A stretch of 64,000 nt of DNA from Elusimicrobiota bacterium (lineage in GTDB: Bacteria > Elusimicrobiota > Elusimicrobia > UBA1565 > UBA9628), in NCBI GenBank assembly GCA_023249645.1, contig JAHFCF010000007.1:1-64000 (forward strand), written 5' to 3'. Both the position numbers and the translations under genes were made by a program. Shown here one piece after another: positions 10,932-19,271 of the stretch. Position 1 is the stretch's first letter, and every line of letters starts with the position of its first letter. The notes under the pieces were generated by a model. It was not told the DNA's origin. It was given only the letters and a program-made list of their open reading frames with translations, and did not search any database.

Positions 10932-12254
10932 ATGACCCAGATCGTCTTCATCGCCAGCCACTTGGGATACCCCCTGGACCGCACTCCTTTGGGGGGAGGG
11001 GCCATGGTGGCTTGGCGGCTGGTCCGCCATTGGATGAGTACTCACGCTTGCGAGCTGACGATCCTGGGCTCCGGGCCTGAATCTCCGGCCGAGGGGGCCG
11101 ACTATGTCCGCCTGCCGGCGGGCGGCTCCTACGATCCGGTAAAGCTCTCGGAGTTCGAATACGCGCGCTTCTGCCGGGACTTCGAAGCAGAGACGACGCG
11201 CTGGCTTCTGGAGCGCCGCGGCCGCTTCGATCCAAGCCGGACCTGCGTCTTGGTCAACGATGTCGCCGAGGGACCCACTTTGGACAAGCTCGCGGCCGCG
11301 GGCTATCCCATCGTGTCGCTTTGGCACGTGGATGTCGTGGACTACATCAACAAAATCTATCTGCGCAGCCTGGTCGCGCCCGAGAGGCTTACCCGTCTCT
11401 ATGAACGCTGCCGGCGTCTGGGGATCTCCGGCGCCGCGCCGGACCTGGTCCGCGTCATCTTCGAGAAGCAGAGCGAGACCGTGGCCTTTTCCCGGCGCCT
11501 GATCGTGCCCTCGCGGAGCATGGCCGAGACTTTGGACCGCTGCTATGGATCTTTGGCCTGCGGCCAAGGCCTGTCCTCGCGCCTGCAGGTCGTTCCCTGG
11601 GGAGCGTTCGAAGAAGATCCTGCCGCTGTCGATCCTTCCGGGGCTGACCAGCTGCGCAGCCGCTACGGCATCGGTCCCAAGACCCAGGTTTTGATGACCT
11701 TGAGCCGCATCTCGCCGGAAAAAGGCCTCCATATCCTTTTGGAGGCTTTGCGCTTGAGAGAACAGGCGAGCGCCTCTGGCGAGGACTTAGCACTCCTCAT
11801 CTGCGGCGAGGCGGCCTTCATGCAGGGCGAGGCTTATAACCGCCGGGTCCGGGCCGCGGCCGGCCGTTTGAAGCGCACGCGGGTCTTCTTCCCAGGCTAC
11901 CTCGATGCGCCGGCCAAACAGGCGCACTTCGCTTTGGCCCATCTCTTCGTGTCCCCTTCCATCCATGAGAGCTACGGCCTGACAGTGGCTGAGGCCATGC
12001 GGGCGGGACTTGCCGTGCTTGCCAGCGACCATTACGGCGTGCGCGAGATGCTGGATGAGGATTGCGGTCGGGTCGTGTCCTACGGTCGTTTGGCCCACGC
12101 TCCACAGCGTCTGGCCGAAGCCTTGTCCGGACTCTTGAGGGAGCGTGGGAGGCTGGCCGGCATGGGCCGTTGCGCGCGGGAACGCATCGCGGCCATGCCG
12201 TTTTCCCGAGCGGCTGACGCGGTCCTTGCGACATGCCAAGAGGTCGTGGGATGA
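10932..12254 (+). CDS. GT4-type glycosyltransferase
   Basis: 440 residues with the two Rossmann halves of GT-B enzymes. The N-terminal part has GGGAMVAWRLVRHW. The C-terminal domain has the donor-binding signatures LSRISPEKGLHILLEAL near 257 and SPSIHESYGLTVAEAMRAGL near 335, including the E-x7-E motif of retaining GT4 enzymes. Nucleotide-sugar donor and acceptor cannot be told from sequence. No membrane segment is visible, so it is likely cytosolic or peripheral. The stop overlaps the next start by 4 nt. Confidence 0.88.
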   Translation: MTQIVFIASHLGYPLDRTPLGGGAMVAWRLVRHWMSTHACELTILGSGPESPAEGADYVRLPAGGSYDPVKLSEFEYARFCRDFEAETTRWLLERRGRFDPSRTCVLVNDVAEGPTLDKLAAAGYPIVSLWHVDVVDYINKIYLRSLVAPERLTRLYERCRRLGISGAAPDLVRVIFEKQSETVAFSRRLIVPSRSMAETLDRCYGSLACGQGLSSRLQVVPWGAFEEDPAAVDPSGADQLRSRYGIGPKTQVLMTLSRISPEKGLHILLEALRLREQASASGEDLALLICGEAAFMQGEAYNRRVRAAAGRLKRTRVFFPGYLDAPAKQAHFALAHLFVSPSIHESYGLTVAEAMRAGLAVLASDHYGVREMLDEDCGRVVSYGRLAHAPQRLAEALSGLLRERGRLAGMGRCARERIAAMPFSRAADAVLATCQEVVG

Positions 12255-12772
12255 ATCCTTTAAAGGGGCGCCCGGTCTCTCTGAGGCCTTTGGTCGAAGG
12301 CGACGCCGAAGACCTGCTGGACGCTGTGAACTCCTCGCGCCAGGCTCTGAAGCGCCGGCTGAGCTGGGTGAGCGCGATTTCCTCGACCGAGGATTGCCGC
12401 GCCTTCATCCGCCAGAGTGAGGCCTTCGCCGTCATCGAAGCGAAGGACCCGGGGATGCTGATCGGGAGCGCGTCCCTTCAGGCGGCGCCGATCCTTCCCG
12501 GTTTGGCTGAGGCGTCCGTCTGGATCCGCAGCGACCGGTCGGGCCGAGGCTATGCCACGCAAGCGCTTCTTCTTCTGGAGGCGCGCGCTTTCCGTCAGGA
12601 CGCCCTTCACAAGCTTTATGCTAGAATCGATCCGGCCAACCGGCCAGGCCGCAAGGTGCTTCAAAAGGCGGGGTTCGGCTATGAGGGCTGTCTGCGCCGG
12701 GAAAAATGCCTCAATGGCCGCTGGGTCGACCAGGAATGCTGGGGTCTTTTGCGCGAAGAATGGAAGAAATAG
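12251..12772 (+). CDS. GNAT N-acetyltransferase, RimJ/RimL type
   Basis: 173 residues starting by ATGA overlap with the glycosyltransferase. The opening GRPVSLRPLVEGDAEDLLDAVN is typical of RimJ/RimL-like enzymes. The acetyl-CoA site is RSGRGYATQALLLLEARAF near 97, and a NRPGRKVLQKAGFGYEG segment completes motif B. It acetylates an amino group; the target may be a ribosomal N-terminus or a small molecule and is not determinable here. Confidence 0.85.
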   Translation: MNPLKGRPVSLRPLVEGDAEDLLDAVNSSRQALKRRLSWVSAISSTEDCRAFIRQSEAFAVIEAKDPGMLIGSASLQAAPILPGLAEASVWIRSDRSGRGYATQALLLLEARAFRQDALHKLYARIDPANRPGRKVLQKAGFGYEGCLRREKCLNGRWVDQECWGLLREEWKK

Positions 12773-12782
12773 GAGGCGTCTG

Positions 12783-13166
12783 ATGGAGGGGGTACTGGTG
12801 GTGGACGACGACCCCCACGTCCTCGATCTGTTGAGCCTGCGCCTCAAGGAGGCGGGCTACCGCGTCTTTACGGCGAGCGACGCTTGGCAGGAGATGATCC
12901 GGGCACAGGGCTTGCAGATCGGCCTGATCATCAGCGACATCCTGATGCCGGGCGTGGGCAGTGGGGTGGATGCGCTCAAACAGCTGCGGACCCTGCCGTC
13001 GATCTCCCAAAGGCTCCCCGTCATCTTCATCACGGGGATGAAGCTTGACGAGGCGCGCCGCCTCATCCCGCCGGATCCCCAGGTGCGGCTCATCAGCAAG
13101 CCCATCGATTTCGAGAAGCTCCGCGCCGCCATCCGGGAGCTTACGGGCGCGGACCGGCCCCTCTGA
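12783..13166 (+). CDS. Stand-alone response-regulator receiver, tandem copy 1
   Basis: 127 residues, a receiver domain only. The acidic pocket is D8-D9-D10, the phosphoacceptor is D52 in SDILMPG, and the switch residues are T84 and K106. There is no output domain, so it acts by protein contact or phosphorelay. It is closely related to the next gene (shared DAWQE, AQGL, GLIISDI, MPGVG, KPIDFEKLR and a nearly identical tail). ATG 12783 follows an AGGAGG-like sequence. Confidence 0.9.
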   Translation: MEGVLVVDDDPHVLDLLSLRLKEAGYRVFTASDAWQEMIRAQGLQIGLIISDILMPGVGSGVDALKQLRTLPSISQRLPVIFITGMKLDEARRLIPPDPQVRLISKPIDFEKLRAAIRELTGADRPL

Positions 13167-13167
13167 T

Positions 13168-13560
13168 ATGGCCCTGCCCGGCTACGTCCTTATCGTCGAC
13201 GACGATCCCGCGGTTCTGGCGCTCTTGTCCGCGTCCTTGGAGGGCGCGGGCTTCCGGGTCACTACGGCGACGGACGCCTGGCAGGAGGTGGTGCAGGCCC
13301 AGGGCCTGAAGGTCGGCCTCATCATCAGCGACATCCAGATGCCGGGCGTGGGCACGGGAGTGGACGCGGTCAAGCAGATCAGGTCCTTGCCAGCCGTCTC
13401 GCCGAAGCTCCCCGTCATCTTCATGACCGGCATGAGCCCGGAAAGGGCGCAGGCGCTCATCCCCAAGGACCCGAATATCCGGCTTGTCGGCAAGCCCATC
13501 GATTTCGAGAAACTGCGCCTGGCCATCAAGGAACTGACGGGCATCGACCGGCCCTTGTAG
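13168..13560 (+). CDS. Stand-alone response-regulator receiver, tandem copy 2
   Basis: 130 residues, starting 1 nt after the stop of copy 1. D11-D13 form the acidic pocket, D55 is the phosphoacceptor, and T87 and K109 are the switch residues. Similarity to copy 1 covers the whole length, which shows local duplication. Both copies carry an unusual insertion after the phosphosite (PGVGxGVDAxKQ) that lengthens the beta3-alpha3 loop. No histidine kinase is in the window. Confidence 0.9.
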   Translation: MALPGYVLIVDDDPAVLALLSASLEGAGFRVTTATDAWQEVVQAQGLKVGLIISDIQMPGVGTGVDAVKQIRSLPAVSPKLPVIFMTGMSPERAQALIPKDPNIRLVGKPIDFEKLRLAIKELTGIDRPL

Positions 13561-13589
13561 GCTAGGCTCCCCGGTTTCCCGTGCAGGTC

Positions 13590-14531
13590 CTAGTCCTTGC
13601 GCCGGTCCACGACGTACTTGCTGCCCGGCTGCGCCTTGGCGTGCTTCTTGAGCTCGGCCCCGATCTCGGAGACCTGGGCCAGGGAAGCGAGCTTGCGATG
13701 GGAGTTGTGACAGATGCCGATGGAGACCGACAGGAAGGGGAACTCACGGATCTTTCCCTGCCGATCCGTGGAGACGATCTTGCCGCGCCGGCGGTCCTCC
13801 TCCTTGTAGAAGGAAGGGACGGCAGCGTCAAAGCCGGCGATGACCGCGCGGGCGGTCTCCTCCATGCGTTCGGGCGCGGTGAGCAGGATGAAATCGTCTC
13901 CCCCGATGTGCCCCACGAAATCAGGGGAGTCCTTCCAGCGCCGCGAGGCCTGCACGAGGATGTCCGCGAGAGCCCGGATGACCGTGTCGCCGGCCTCGTA
14001 GCCGTAGGCGTCGTTGTAGGACTTGAAGTGGTCGATGTCCACATAGAGCACGGCCAAAGGGCGGCACCCGGCCAGAGCCTCCTCGATGCGCGACTCGATC
14101 GAGCGGTTTCCGGGCAGGCGCGTCAAGGGATTGGCGTCGAGGCCTTGGCGGGAGCGCTTCAAGATCATGCGGATGCGCGCCAAGAGTTCGCGGATGTCCA
14201 TGGATTTGGCGATGAAATCATCGACCCCCAGGTCCATCCCCTCCATCTTGGTCTCCCGGCTGCCTGAAGCGGAGAGGATGATCACGGGGAGGTTCGTGAA
14301 GAGGGGATCGTTGCGCAGCTCGCGGCACACGGAGAAGCCATCGCGTTTGGGCATCATGAGGTCCAGGACCGCGATATCCGGGGGGTTGCGGCGTATGGCG
14401 GCCAGGGCCGCTTCGCCGTCCTCGACCGCGGTCACCTCGTAGCCTTGGCGTTCCAGGGTCTCCTGCATGAGGGCGAGCAGGTCGGGCTCGTCGTCGGCGA
14501 GCAACAGGCGGGGGCGGGCGGGCTCAGGCAT
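13590..14531 (-). CDS. Receiver-GGDEF response regulator (probable diguanylate cyclase)
   Basis: 313 residues. The receiver (1-122) has D13/D14 and phosphoacceptor D57 (LDLMMPKRDG). The GGDEF domain (135-310) opens with NPLTRLPGN and has VDIDHFKSYND; the active-site loop reads GGDDF (210-214), where the usual second-to-last Glu is Asp. The metal and substrate residues otherwise look intact, so c-di-GMP synthesis is plausible with somewhat altered chemistry. It faces the two receivers convergently, which could form a signalling set. ATG 14531 is chosen over TTG 14549 because a -10 box lies between them. Confidence 0.9.
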   Translation of the reverse strand: MPEPARPRLLLADDEPDLLALMQETLERQGYEVTAVEDGEAALAAIRRNPPDIAVLDLMMPKRDGFSVCRELRNDPLFTNLPVIILSASGSRETKMEGMDLGVDDFIAKSMDIRELLARIRMILKRSRQGLDANPLTRLPGNRSIESRIEEALAGCRPLAVLYVDIDHFKSYNDAYGYEAGDTVIRALADILVQASRRWKDSPDFVGHIGGDDFILLTAPERMEETARAVIAGFDAAVPSFYKEEDRRRGKIVSTDRQGKIREFPFLSVSIGICHNSHRKLASLAQVSEIGAELKKHAKAQPGSKYVVDRRKD

Positions 14532-14540
14532 GTCGGATGC

Positions 14541-14546
14541 AGTATA
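14541..14546 (-). promoter_or_regulatory. -10 box of the GGDEF gene, leaderless type
   Basis: TATACT on the minus strand, ending 9 nt before ATG 14531; TG directly precedes it. Confidence 0.4.
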
Positions 14547-14598
14547 CAACTTTGTTCCAGGATTTGAGACAATGTCCTATCAAGGTCCCCAGGATGCC

Positions 14599-16836
14599 AT
14601 GAAGATCTCCTTTGTCCACGATTGGTTGACCGGCATGCGCGGCGGCGAGAAGGTTCTGGAGGCCGCGTGCGAGGTCTTCCCTCAGGCTGAGATCTACACC
14701 CTCATCCATCGGCCGGAGAGACTCTCGGCTCTTCTCAATTCCAGGAGGATCCATGTCTCCTGGCTCGATTCACTGCCCGGCGCGCATCGCCACTACCGCT
14801 ACCTCCTGCCCCTGATGCCTTGGGCCATCGAAAGCTTCGACCTGGGCGACTGCGACGTGGTCCTGTCCTCGAGCCACTGCGTGGCCAAGGGCGTGTCTCT
14901 GCCCGACCGCAATCGCCCTCTTCACGTCTGCTATTGCCACACGCCGATGCGCTACATCTATGACCAGTTCGAGGACTATTTTACCGGCGGGGCCAGGCCC
15001 TGGCTGAAGATGGGCGCCCGAAGCCTCAGGCCGCATCTGATGCGCTGGGACCAGAAGACCAGCCGGCGCGTGGATTTCTTCATCGCCAATAGCGAGAACG
15101 TCCGTTCTCGGATCCAAAAAGCCTATGGCCGTGAGGCTGAGGTCATCTACCCCCCGGTGGACACGGAATTCTTCAGCCTCTCCGCGGCTCCGGCCCAGCC
15201 TTCCCAGCCCTACTATCTGATGTCGGGGGCCTTGGTGCCCTACAAGCGCGTGGATCTGGCCATCGAAGCCTGCCGCCGGCTCCATGTCCGTCTCAAGATC
15301 GTCGGGGTGGGAACGGAGGAGGGGCGGCTGCGGCGGCTGGCCGGGAACGCTCCGGTGGAGTTCTTGGGCTGGAAGAGCGCCGAAGAGCTGCGCGAGCTCT
15401 ACCGGAATTGCGAAGCCTTCCTTTTCCCCGCCGATGAGGATTTTGGGATCGCCGCTGTCGAGGCCATGGCCTGCGGCAGGCCGGTGGTCGCGTACCAGAA
15501 GGGCGGCGCCCTGGAGACGGTGCAGGAGGGGATGACCGGCGTCTTCTGCTCTGCGCAGACGCCCGACTCGTTGGCCGAGGCCATCGCGCGGGGACATCGC
15601 ATGCGCTGGGATGGTCGGGCCATTCGCGAGCATGCCCGACGCTTCGATAAGTCCCGCTTTAAGACCCAGCTGGCGCGGTTCGTTCAGCAACGCTACGAAC
15701 GCCATGCCGCGGGGGCTGCCCCGCCCCGGGGCCGGAGACTGCGCGTGATGCAGGTCATCGAATGCGGCGGCCCGGGTGGGACCGGCAATCAGGTGGCCGC
15801 CATCTGCAACGGGCTGGACAAAAGCCGCTTCGAGGTCTCCTTGGTCTATGCGGTGAGGGCGGGCTCTCCACAGGACTATGAGTCGCTCTGCCTCGGGGCC
15901 GACCGCTTCTTCCATGTACCGGAGATGACCCGAGAGATCAGCCCGCTCTCGGATGCGCGGGCCCTCTGGCGGCTGTGGCGTCTCTTCAGGGCGGAGCAGC
16001 CGGACATCGTGCATGCGCATTCCTCCAAGGCGGGATTCTTGGCGCGCGTGGCGGCGCGCTTGGCCGGCGTTGAGCGCATCTATTATTCTCCCCGGGGCTA
16101 TTCGTTCCTTCAGAGCGACCGTTCGGCCTTCGCGCTCGGTTTTTATCGCCGGTTGGAGAGCTTCGCTTCCCGGATCGGCTCTGTGGTCGCGGTCTCGCCA
16201 AGCGAGGCGAGTCTGGCGCGGGAGATCAAAGCGGTCGGAGTGAAAGTCATCCGCGACGCCTATTGTGGGGACACCTTACTTAATTCGAACGAGGAGAAGC
16301 GCGGGACCGTGGTCTGCGCCTGCGGCAGGCTGAGTTTTGCCAGAAACCCCGAGGCCTTTGTGCGCTTGGCCAAGCGCTTGACGGACGCGCGCCCCGATGT
16401 CCGCTGCGTCTGGATCGGCGACGGGGAGCTGCGAGGCGTTGTGGAGCGTCTGGTTCAAGAACTGGGATTGATTGGAAAAATGGAAGTCACCGGCTGGCTG
16501 GACCATCCGCAAGCGCTTCAACGCCTCACGGTCTCGGACATCTTCGTCCATTACTCCCGCTGGGAAGGCCTGCCCAACACGGTCCTGGAGGCCATGGCCT
16601 GCGGCCTGCCTGTGGTCGCCTCGGATGTGGTGGGCAACCGCGACCTGGTCAAGCCAGGGCAGAACGGCTTTCTTGTTTCGAGTGAAGACGAGCTTTTCGA
16701 GAGGGTCAGTCAGTTGGCGGATGATCCGGAGCTCAGAAAGAAGTTCGGCGACGCAGGCGCTTCGTTGGTCCGCGCCGAGTACTCGCGTGAGCGCATGCTC
16801 CGGGAGATCTCCGAACTTTATGGGGTCAGGTCTTGA
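14599..16836 (+). CDS. Tandem fusion of two GT4 glycosyltransferases
   Basis: 745 residues. The first GT-B enzyme (1-375) resembles the WbaZ/mannosyltransferase group: MKISFVHDWLTGMRGGEKVLE, CYCHTPMRYIYDQFEDY, and FPADEDFGIAAVEAMACGRP for the donor site. The second (about 380-745) opens RLRVMQVIECGGPGGTGNQV and has YSRWEGLPNTVLEAMACGLP. One chain could add two successive sugars. The last codons (GVRS and stop) are encoded by the 55-bp repeat at 16821-16875, so the natural C-terminus has been replaced. ATG 14572 is a possible alternative start. Confidence 0.88.
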   Translation: MKISFVHDWLTGMRGGEKVLEAACEVFPQAEIYTLIHRPERLSALLNSRRIHVSWLDSLPGAHRHYRYLLPLMPWAIESFDLGDCDVVLSSSHCVAKGVSLPDRNRPLHVCYCHTPMRYIYDQFEDYFTGGARPWLKMGARSLRPHLMRWDQKTSRRVDFFIANSENVRSRIQKAYGREAEVIYPPVDTEFFSLSAAPAQPSQPYYLMSGALVPYKRVDLAIEACRRLHVRLKIVGVGTEEGRLRRLAGNAPVEFLGWKSAEELRELYRNCEAFLFPADEDFGIAAVEAMACGRPVVAYQKGGALETVQEGMTGVFCSAQTPDSLAEAIARGHRMRWDGRAIREHARRFDKSRFKTQLARFVQQRYERHAAGAAPPRGRRLRVMQVIECGGPGGTGNQVAAICNGLDKSRFEVSLVYAVRAGSPQDYESLCLGADRFFHVPEMTREISPLSDARALWRLWRLFRAEQPDIVHAHSSKAGFLARVAARLAGVERIYYSPRGYSFLQSDRSAFALGFYRRLESFASRIGSVVAVSPSEASLAREIKAVGVKVIRDAYCGDTLLNSNEEKRGTVVCACGRLSFARNPEAFVRLAKRLTDARPDVRCVWIGDGELRGVVERLVQELGLIGKMEVTGWLDHPQALQRLTVSDIFVHYSRWEGLPNTVLEAMACGLPVVASDVVGNRDLVKPGQNGFLVSSEDELFERVSQLADDPELRKKFGDAGASLVRAEYSRERMLREISELYGVRS

Positions 16837-16875
16837 CTTTTGACCGACTCGGTCACAAATCAAGACCTGACCCCA
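16821..16875. repeat. Dispersed 55-bp palindromic element, family A, copy 1
   Basis: Perfect 16-bp arms at 16821-16836 and 16860-16875 (TGGGGTCAGGTCTTGA and its complement), with a smaller inner stem TGACC-GACTC-GGTCA. It lies between convergent genes, supplies the stop of the left one, and could act as a terminator for both. Copy 2 at 26568 has the same length. Elements of this kind are often linked to RAYT-type transposases; none is in the window. Confidence 0.85.
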
Positions 16876-16876
16876 G

Positions 16877-17566
16877 TCAGCTGAAGAGATTGTATTTGAG
16901 GATGCAGCGCAAGGCCGAAACTCCGTCTTTCCAACCGATCTTCTTGCCTTCCTTGTAGGTGCGCCCTGAGTAGGAGATGCCGACCTCGTAGATGCGGCAG
17001 TTCAAGCGAGCAATCTTAGCCGTGATCTCCGGCTCGAAGCCGAAGCGGTCTTCCTCGATCGTTATTTTTTGCAGCACTTCCCGGCGGAAGGCTTTGTATC
17101 CGGTCTCCATGTCCGTGAGGTTGAGGTTGGTCAGCATGTTGGAGAGCATGGTCAAGAAAGTGTTGCCGAGCATGTGCCAATAGTAGACCACGCGGTGCGC
17201 GCTGCTGCCCACGAAGCGGGATCCGTAGACCACGTCGGCCCGGCCGTCGAGGATGGGTGCGATCAGCGCTGGATATTCTCGCGGATCGTATTCCAGGTCC
17301 GCATCCTGGACGATGACGATGTCGCCCGAGGCTTGTTGAAAGGCCGTGCGTAAGGCCGCTCCCTTGCCCCGGTTGACGTCGTGGTAGAGGACGCGGTCGA
17401 TGGTCGGGGCGATCTCCGTTCGGAGTTTTTCCCTGGTCCCGTCGGTGGATCCATCATCGACCACGAGGATCTCTTGGTCCGGGAGGGGGGATCGGCGCAC
17501 GGCTTCGATGAGGGCCGCGATGGTGTGCCCCTCATTGTAGCAGGGGATCGCGATCGTCACTTTCAT
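16877..17566 (-). CDS. GT2 glycosyltransferase (polyprenyl-phosphate sugar synthase type)
   Basis: 229 residues. GT-A fold: [38 protein letters not shown] and the metal-binding [10 protein letters not shown]. Similar proteins transfer mannose or glucose to polyprenyl or dolichyl phosphate at the membrane. The C-terminus is short and without membrane helices. It is read divergently from the GT2-methyltransferase gene, with only 22 nt between the start codons. Confidence 0.9.
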   Translation of the reverse strand: MKVTIAIPCYNEGHTIAALIEAVRRSPLPDQEILVVDDGSTDGTREKLRTEIAPTIDRVLYHDVNRGKGAALRTAFQQASGDIVIVQDADLEYDPREYPALIAPILDGRADVVYGSRFVGSSAHRVVYYWHMLGNTFLTMLSNMLTNLNLTDMETGYKAFRREVLQKITIEEDRFGFEPEITAKIARLNCRIYEVGISYSGRTYKEGKKIGWKDGVSALRCILKYNLFS

Positions 17567-17572
17567 GGGGTT

Positions 17573-17582
17573 ATGTTACAAT
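17573..17582. promoter_or_regulatory. Overlapping bidirectional -10 boxes
   Basis: Leftward TAACAT (17573-17578) ends 6 nt from ATG 17566. Rightward TG-T-TACAAT (box 17577-17582) ends 6 nt from ATG 17589. Both genes would be transcribed as leaderless mRNAs from the same 10 bp, so the two polymerases should exclude each other. Confidence 0.45.
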
Positions 17583-17588
17583 AATCCG

Positions 17589-19271
17589 ATGATATCCGTC
17601 GTTGTCCCGACATATAAGGAAGCGGAGAATCTGCGGCCCCTGATAGATCGAATCCGCGCGTCCCTCTCCCCCTTGGGCGAGCCGTGGGAAGCCCTGATCG
17701 TGGATGATGACAGCCGCGATGGCAGCGACCTCCAGGTCGAGGCTTTGGCTGCGCAGGGCGTGCCGGTCCGATTGATCGTGCGCACCGGGGTGCGCGGTCT
17801 CTCTTCCGCCGTGATCGAGGGTTTTTGCCATGCCTCCGGGGATGTTCTGGTCTGCCTGGACGCGGATCTCAGCCATCCCCCCGAAGCCATCCCTGACATG
17901 TTGAAGTGCCTGCGCCAACAGGGCGCGGATTTCGTCATCGCCAGCCGCTATGCCCCTGGCGGAGGTACCGAGGACGGATGGGGGCTGTTGCGGTGGCTCA
18001 ACAGCCAGGTGGCGACTGCTCTGGCGAGGCCGTTCACGAGAGTATCTGATCCCATGTCCGGTTTCTTCGCCCTGCCTCGCACGGTTTTCGAGCGGGCAGC
18101 GGCCTTGAATCCTGTCGGGTACAAGATCGGCTTGGAATTGCTCGTCAAGGGTGCTTGCCGGGATATCCGGGAAGTGCCCATTCATTTCGCCAACCGCCGC
18201 TTCGGCGAGAGCAAATTGAGCTTTCGGGAGCAGTTGAATTATCTCCAGCACTTGATGCGGCTCGCGGGTTTTAAGTATGGAGGAAATCATGAAAGGACCG
18301 CACGCCGGTCCGTCCCGAGTCCGGCGTGCGGATTCGAGGCGTGTCTCTCTTGCGGCGGCAAGGACTCGGAGAAGGCCTTCGATGCCGCCGAGAAGGGCTT
18401 TGAAGTGCGCCGGTGCCGCTCTTGCGGGCAGGGCTATACCTGGCCGCCTGTGCCTCCGGAGGCCATCGCCCGCTACTATCCCGAAAGCTATTACGGCAGG
18501 GAGAACGTCCGCTTCAACGTCGTCTTCGAGACCCTGACGCATCTGCTGCGCTGGCGCCGAGCGCGCGTGATCCGCCGGCGGGTCCCGCGGGGAGCGGTCC
18601 TCGACGTCGGCTGCGGGCGGGGGTTCATCCTCTCCTATCTGAGATCCTTCGGCTATGAATCACGCGGCGTTGAGTTCTCAGACACCGCAGCCTGGCACGC
18701 GCGCTATGCCCTGGGCCTCGACGTCCACACCGGGGACTTTCTCCAGCTTCCCTGCCCAGACCCCCAAGACGCCGTCATCTTCTGGCATTCCCTCGAGCAC
18801 ATGCCGCGCCCCGTTGAAGTCCTCGAGCATGCGGCCGGTCTGCTCAAGTCGGGCGGGCTCCTCGTGGTCGCCGTGCCCAACTTCTCAAGCCTTCAGGCCC
18901 GGCTTTTCGGCCGGCAATGGTTCCATCTCGATATCCCGCGTCATTACACTCATTTTTCAGTCGAGTCGCTGCAGGCGCTCCTTCGCCGACTGGGCTTCGA
19001 GATCGTGCAGACGGATCATTTCAGCTTCGAGCAGAACCCCTACGGATGGCTGCAGAGCCTCTACAATGCCCTGGGGTTCGATGACAACTTCCTTTATACC
19101 CTGCTCAAGAACAGAAGCGCACGGACCTATCGGATACGCCACCACCCCCTCCAGGCCGTTCTGACCGGACTGCTGTTGCTGCCGTTGACGCTCCTCAGCC
19201 TGGCGTTGACGCTCGCGGAAGCGGCGCTCAGGAAGGGCGGCACGGTGGAAGTCTACGCGGTCAAGAAATGA
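17589..19271 (+). CDS. Fusion of GT2 glycosyltransferase and zinc-ribbon SAM methyltransferase
   Basis: 560 residues. Residues 1-232 are a dolichol-phosphate-mannose-synthase-like GT2 (SVVVPTYKEAENL, VDDDSRDGS, CLDADLSHPPE, ASRYAPGG). Residues 250-560 are a class I methyltransferase with a C252-x2-C255/C276-x2-C279 ribbon, the SAM motif LDVGCGRG (338-345) and WHSLEHMPRP. This second half resembles methyltransferases of polysaccharide clusters. The junction contains an 11-bp inverted repeat and an out-of-frame Shine-Dalgarno plus ATG (see 18298-18331), so the fusion may be recent or may mark a lost or gained base. ATG 17589 fits the promoter. Confidence 0.85.
   Translation: MISVVVPTYKEAENLRPLIDRIRASLSPLGEPWEALIVDDDSRDGSDLQVEALAAQGVPVRLIVRTGVRGLSSAVIEGFCHASGDVLVCLDADLSHPPEAIPDMLKCLRQQGADFVIASRYAPGGGTEDGWGLLRWLNSQVATALARPFTRVSDPMSGFFALPRTVFERAAALNPVGYKIGLELLVKGACRDIREVPIHFANRRFGESKLSFREQLNYLQHLMRLAGFKYGGNHERTARRSVPSPACGFEACLSCGGKDSEKAFDAAEKGFEVRRCRSCGQGYTWPPVPPEAIARYYPESYYGRENVRFNVVFETLTHLLRWRRARVIRRRVPRGAVLDVGCGRGFILSYLRSFGYESRGVEFSDTAAWHARYALGLDVHTGDFLQLPCPDPQDAVIFWHSLEHMPRPVEVLEHAAGLLKSGGLLVVAVPNFSSLQARLFGRQWFHLDIPRHYTHFSVESLQALLRRLGFEIVQTDHFSFEQNPYGWLQSLYNALGFDDNFLYTLLKNRSARTYRIRHHPLQAVLTGLLLLPLTLLSLALTLAEAALRKGGTVEVYAVKK
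18298..18331. repeat. Inverted repeat at the GT2-methyltransferase junction
   Basis: Perfect 11-bp arms, CCGCACGCCGG (18298-18308) and CCGGCGTGCGG (18321-18331), separated by 12 nt and located inside the coding sequence. Directly upstream, GGAGG (18279-18283) precedes an ATG (18289) in another reading frame. Confidence 0.7.
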
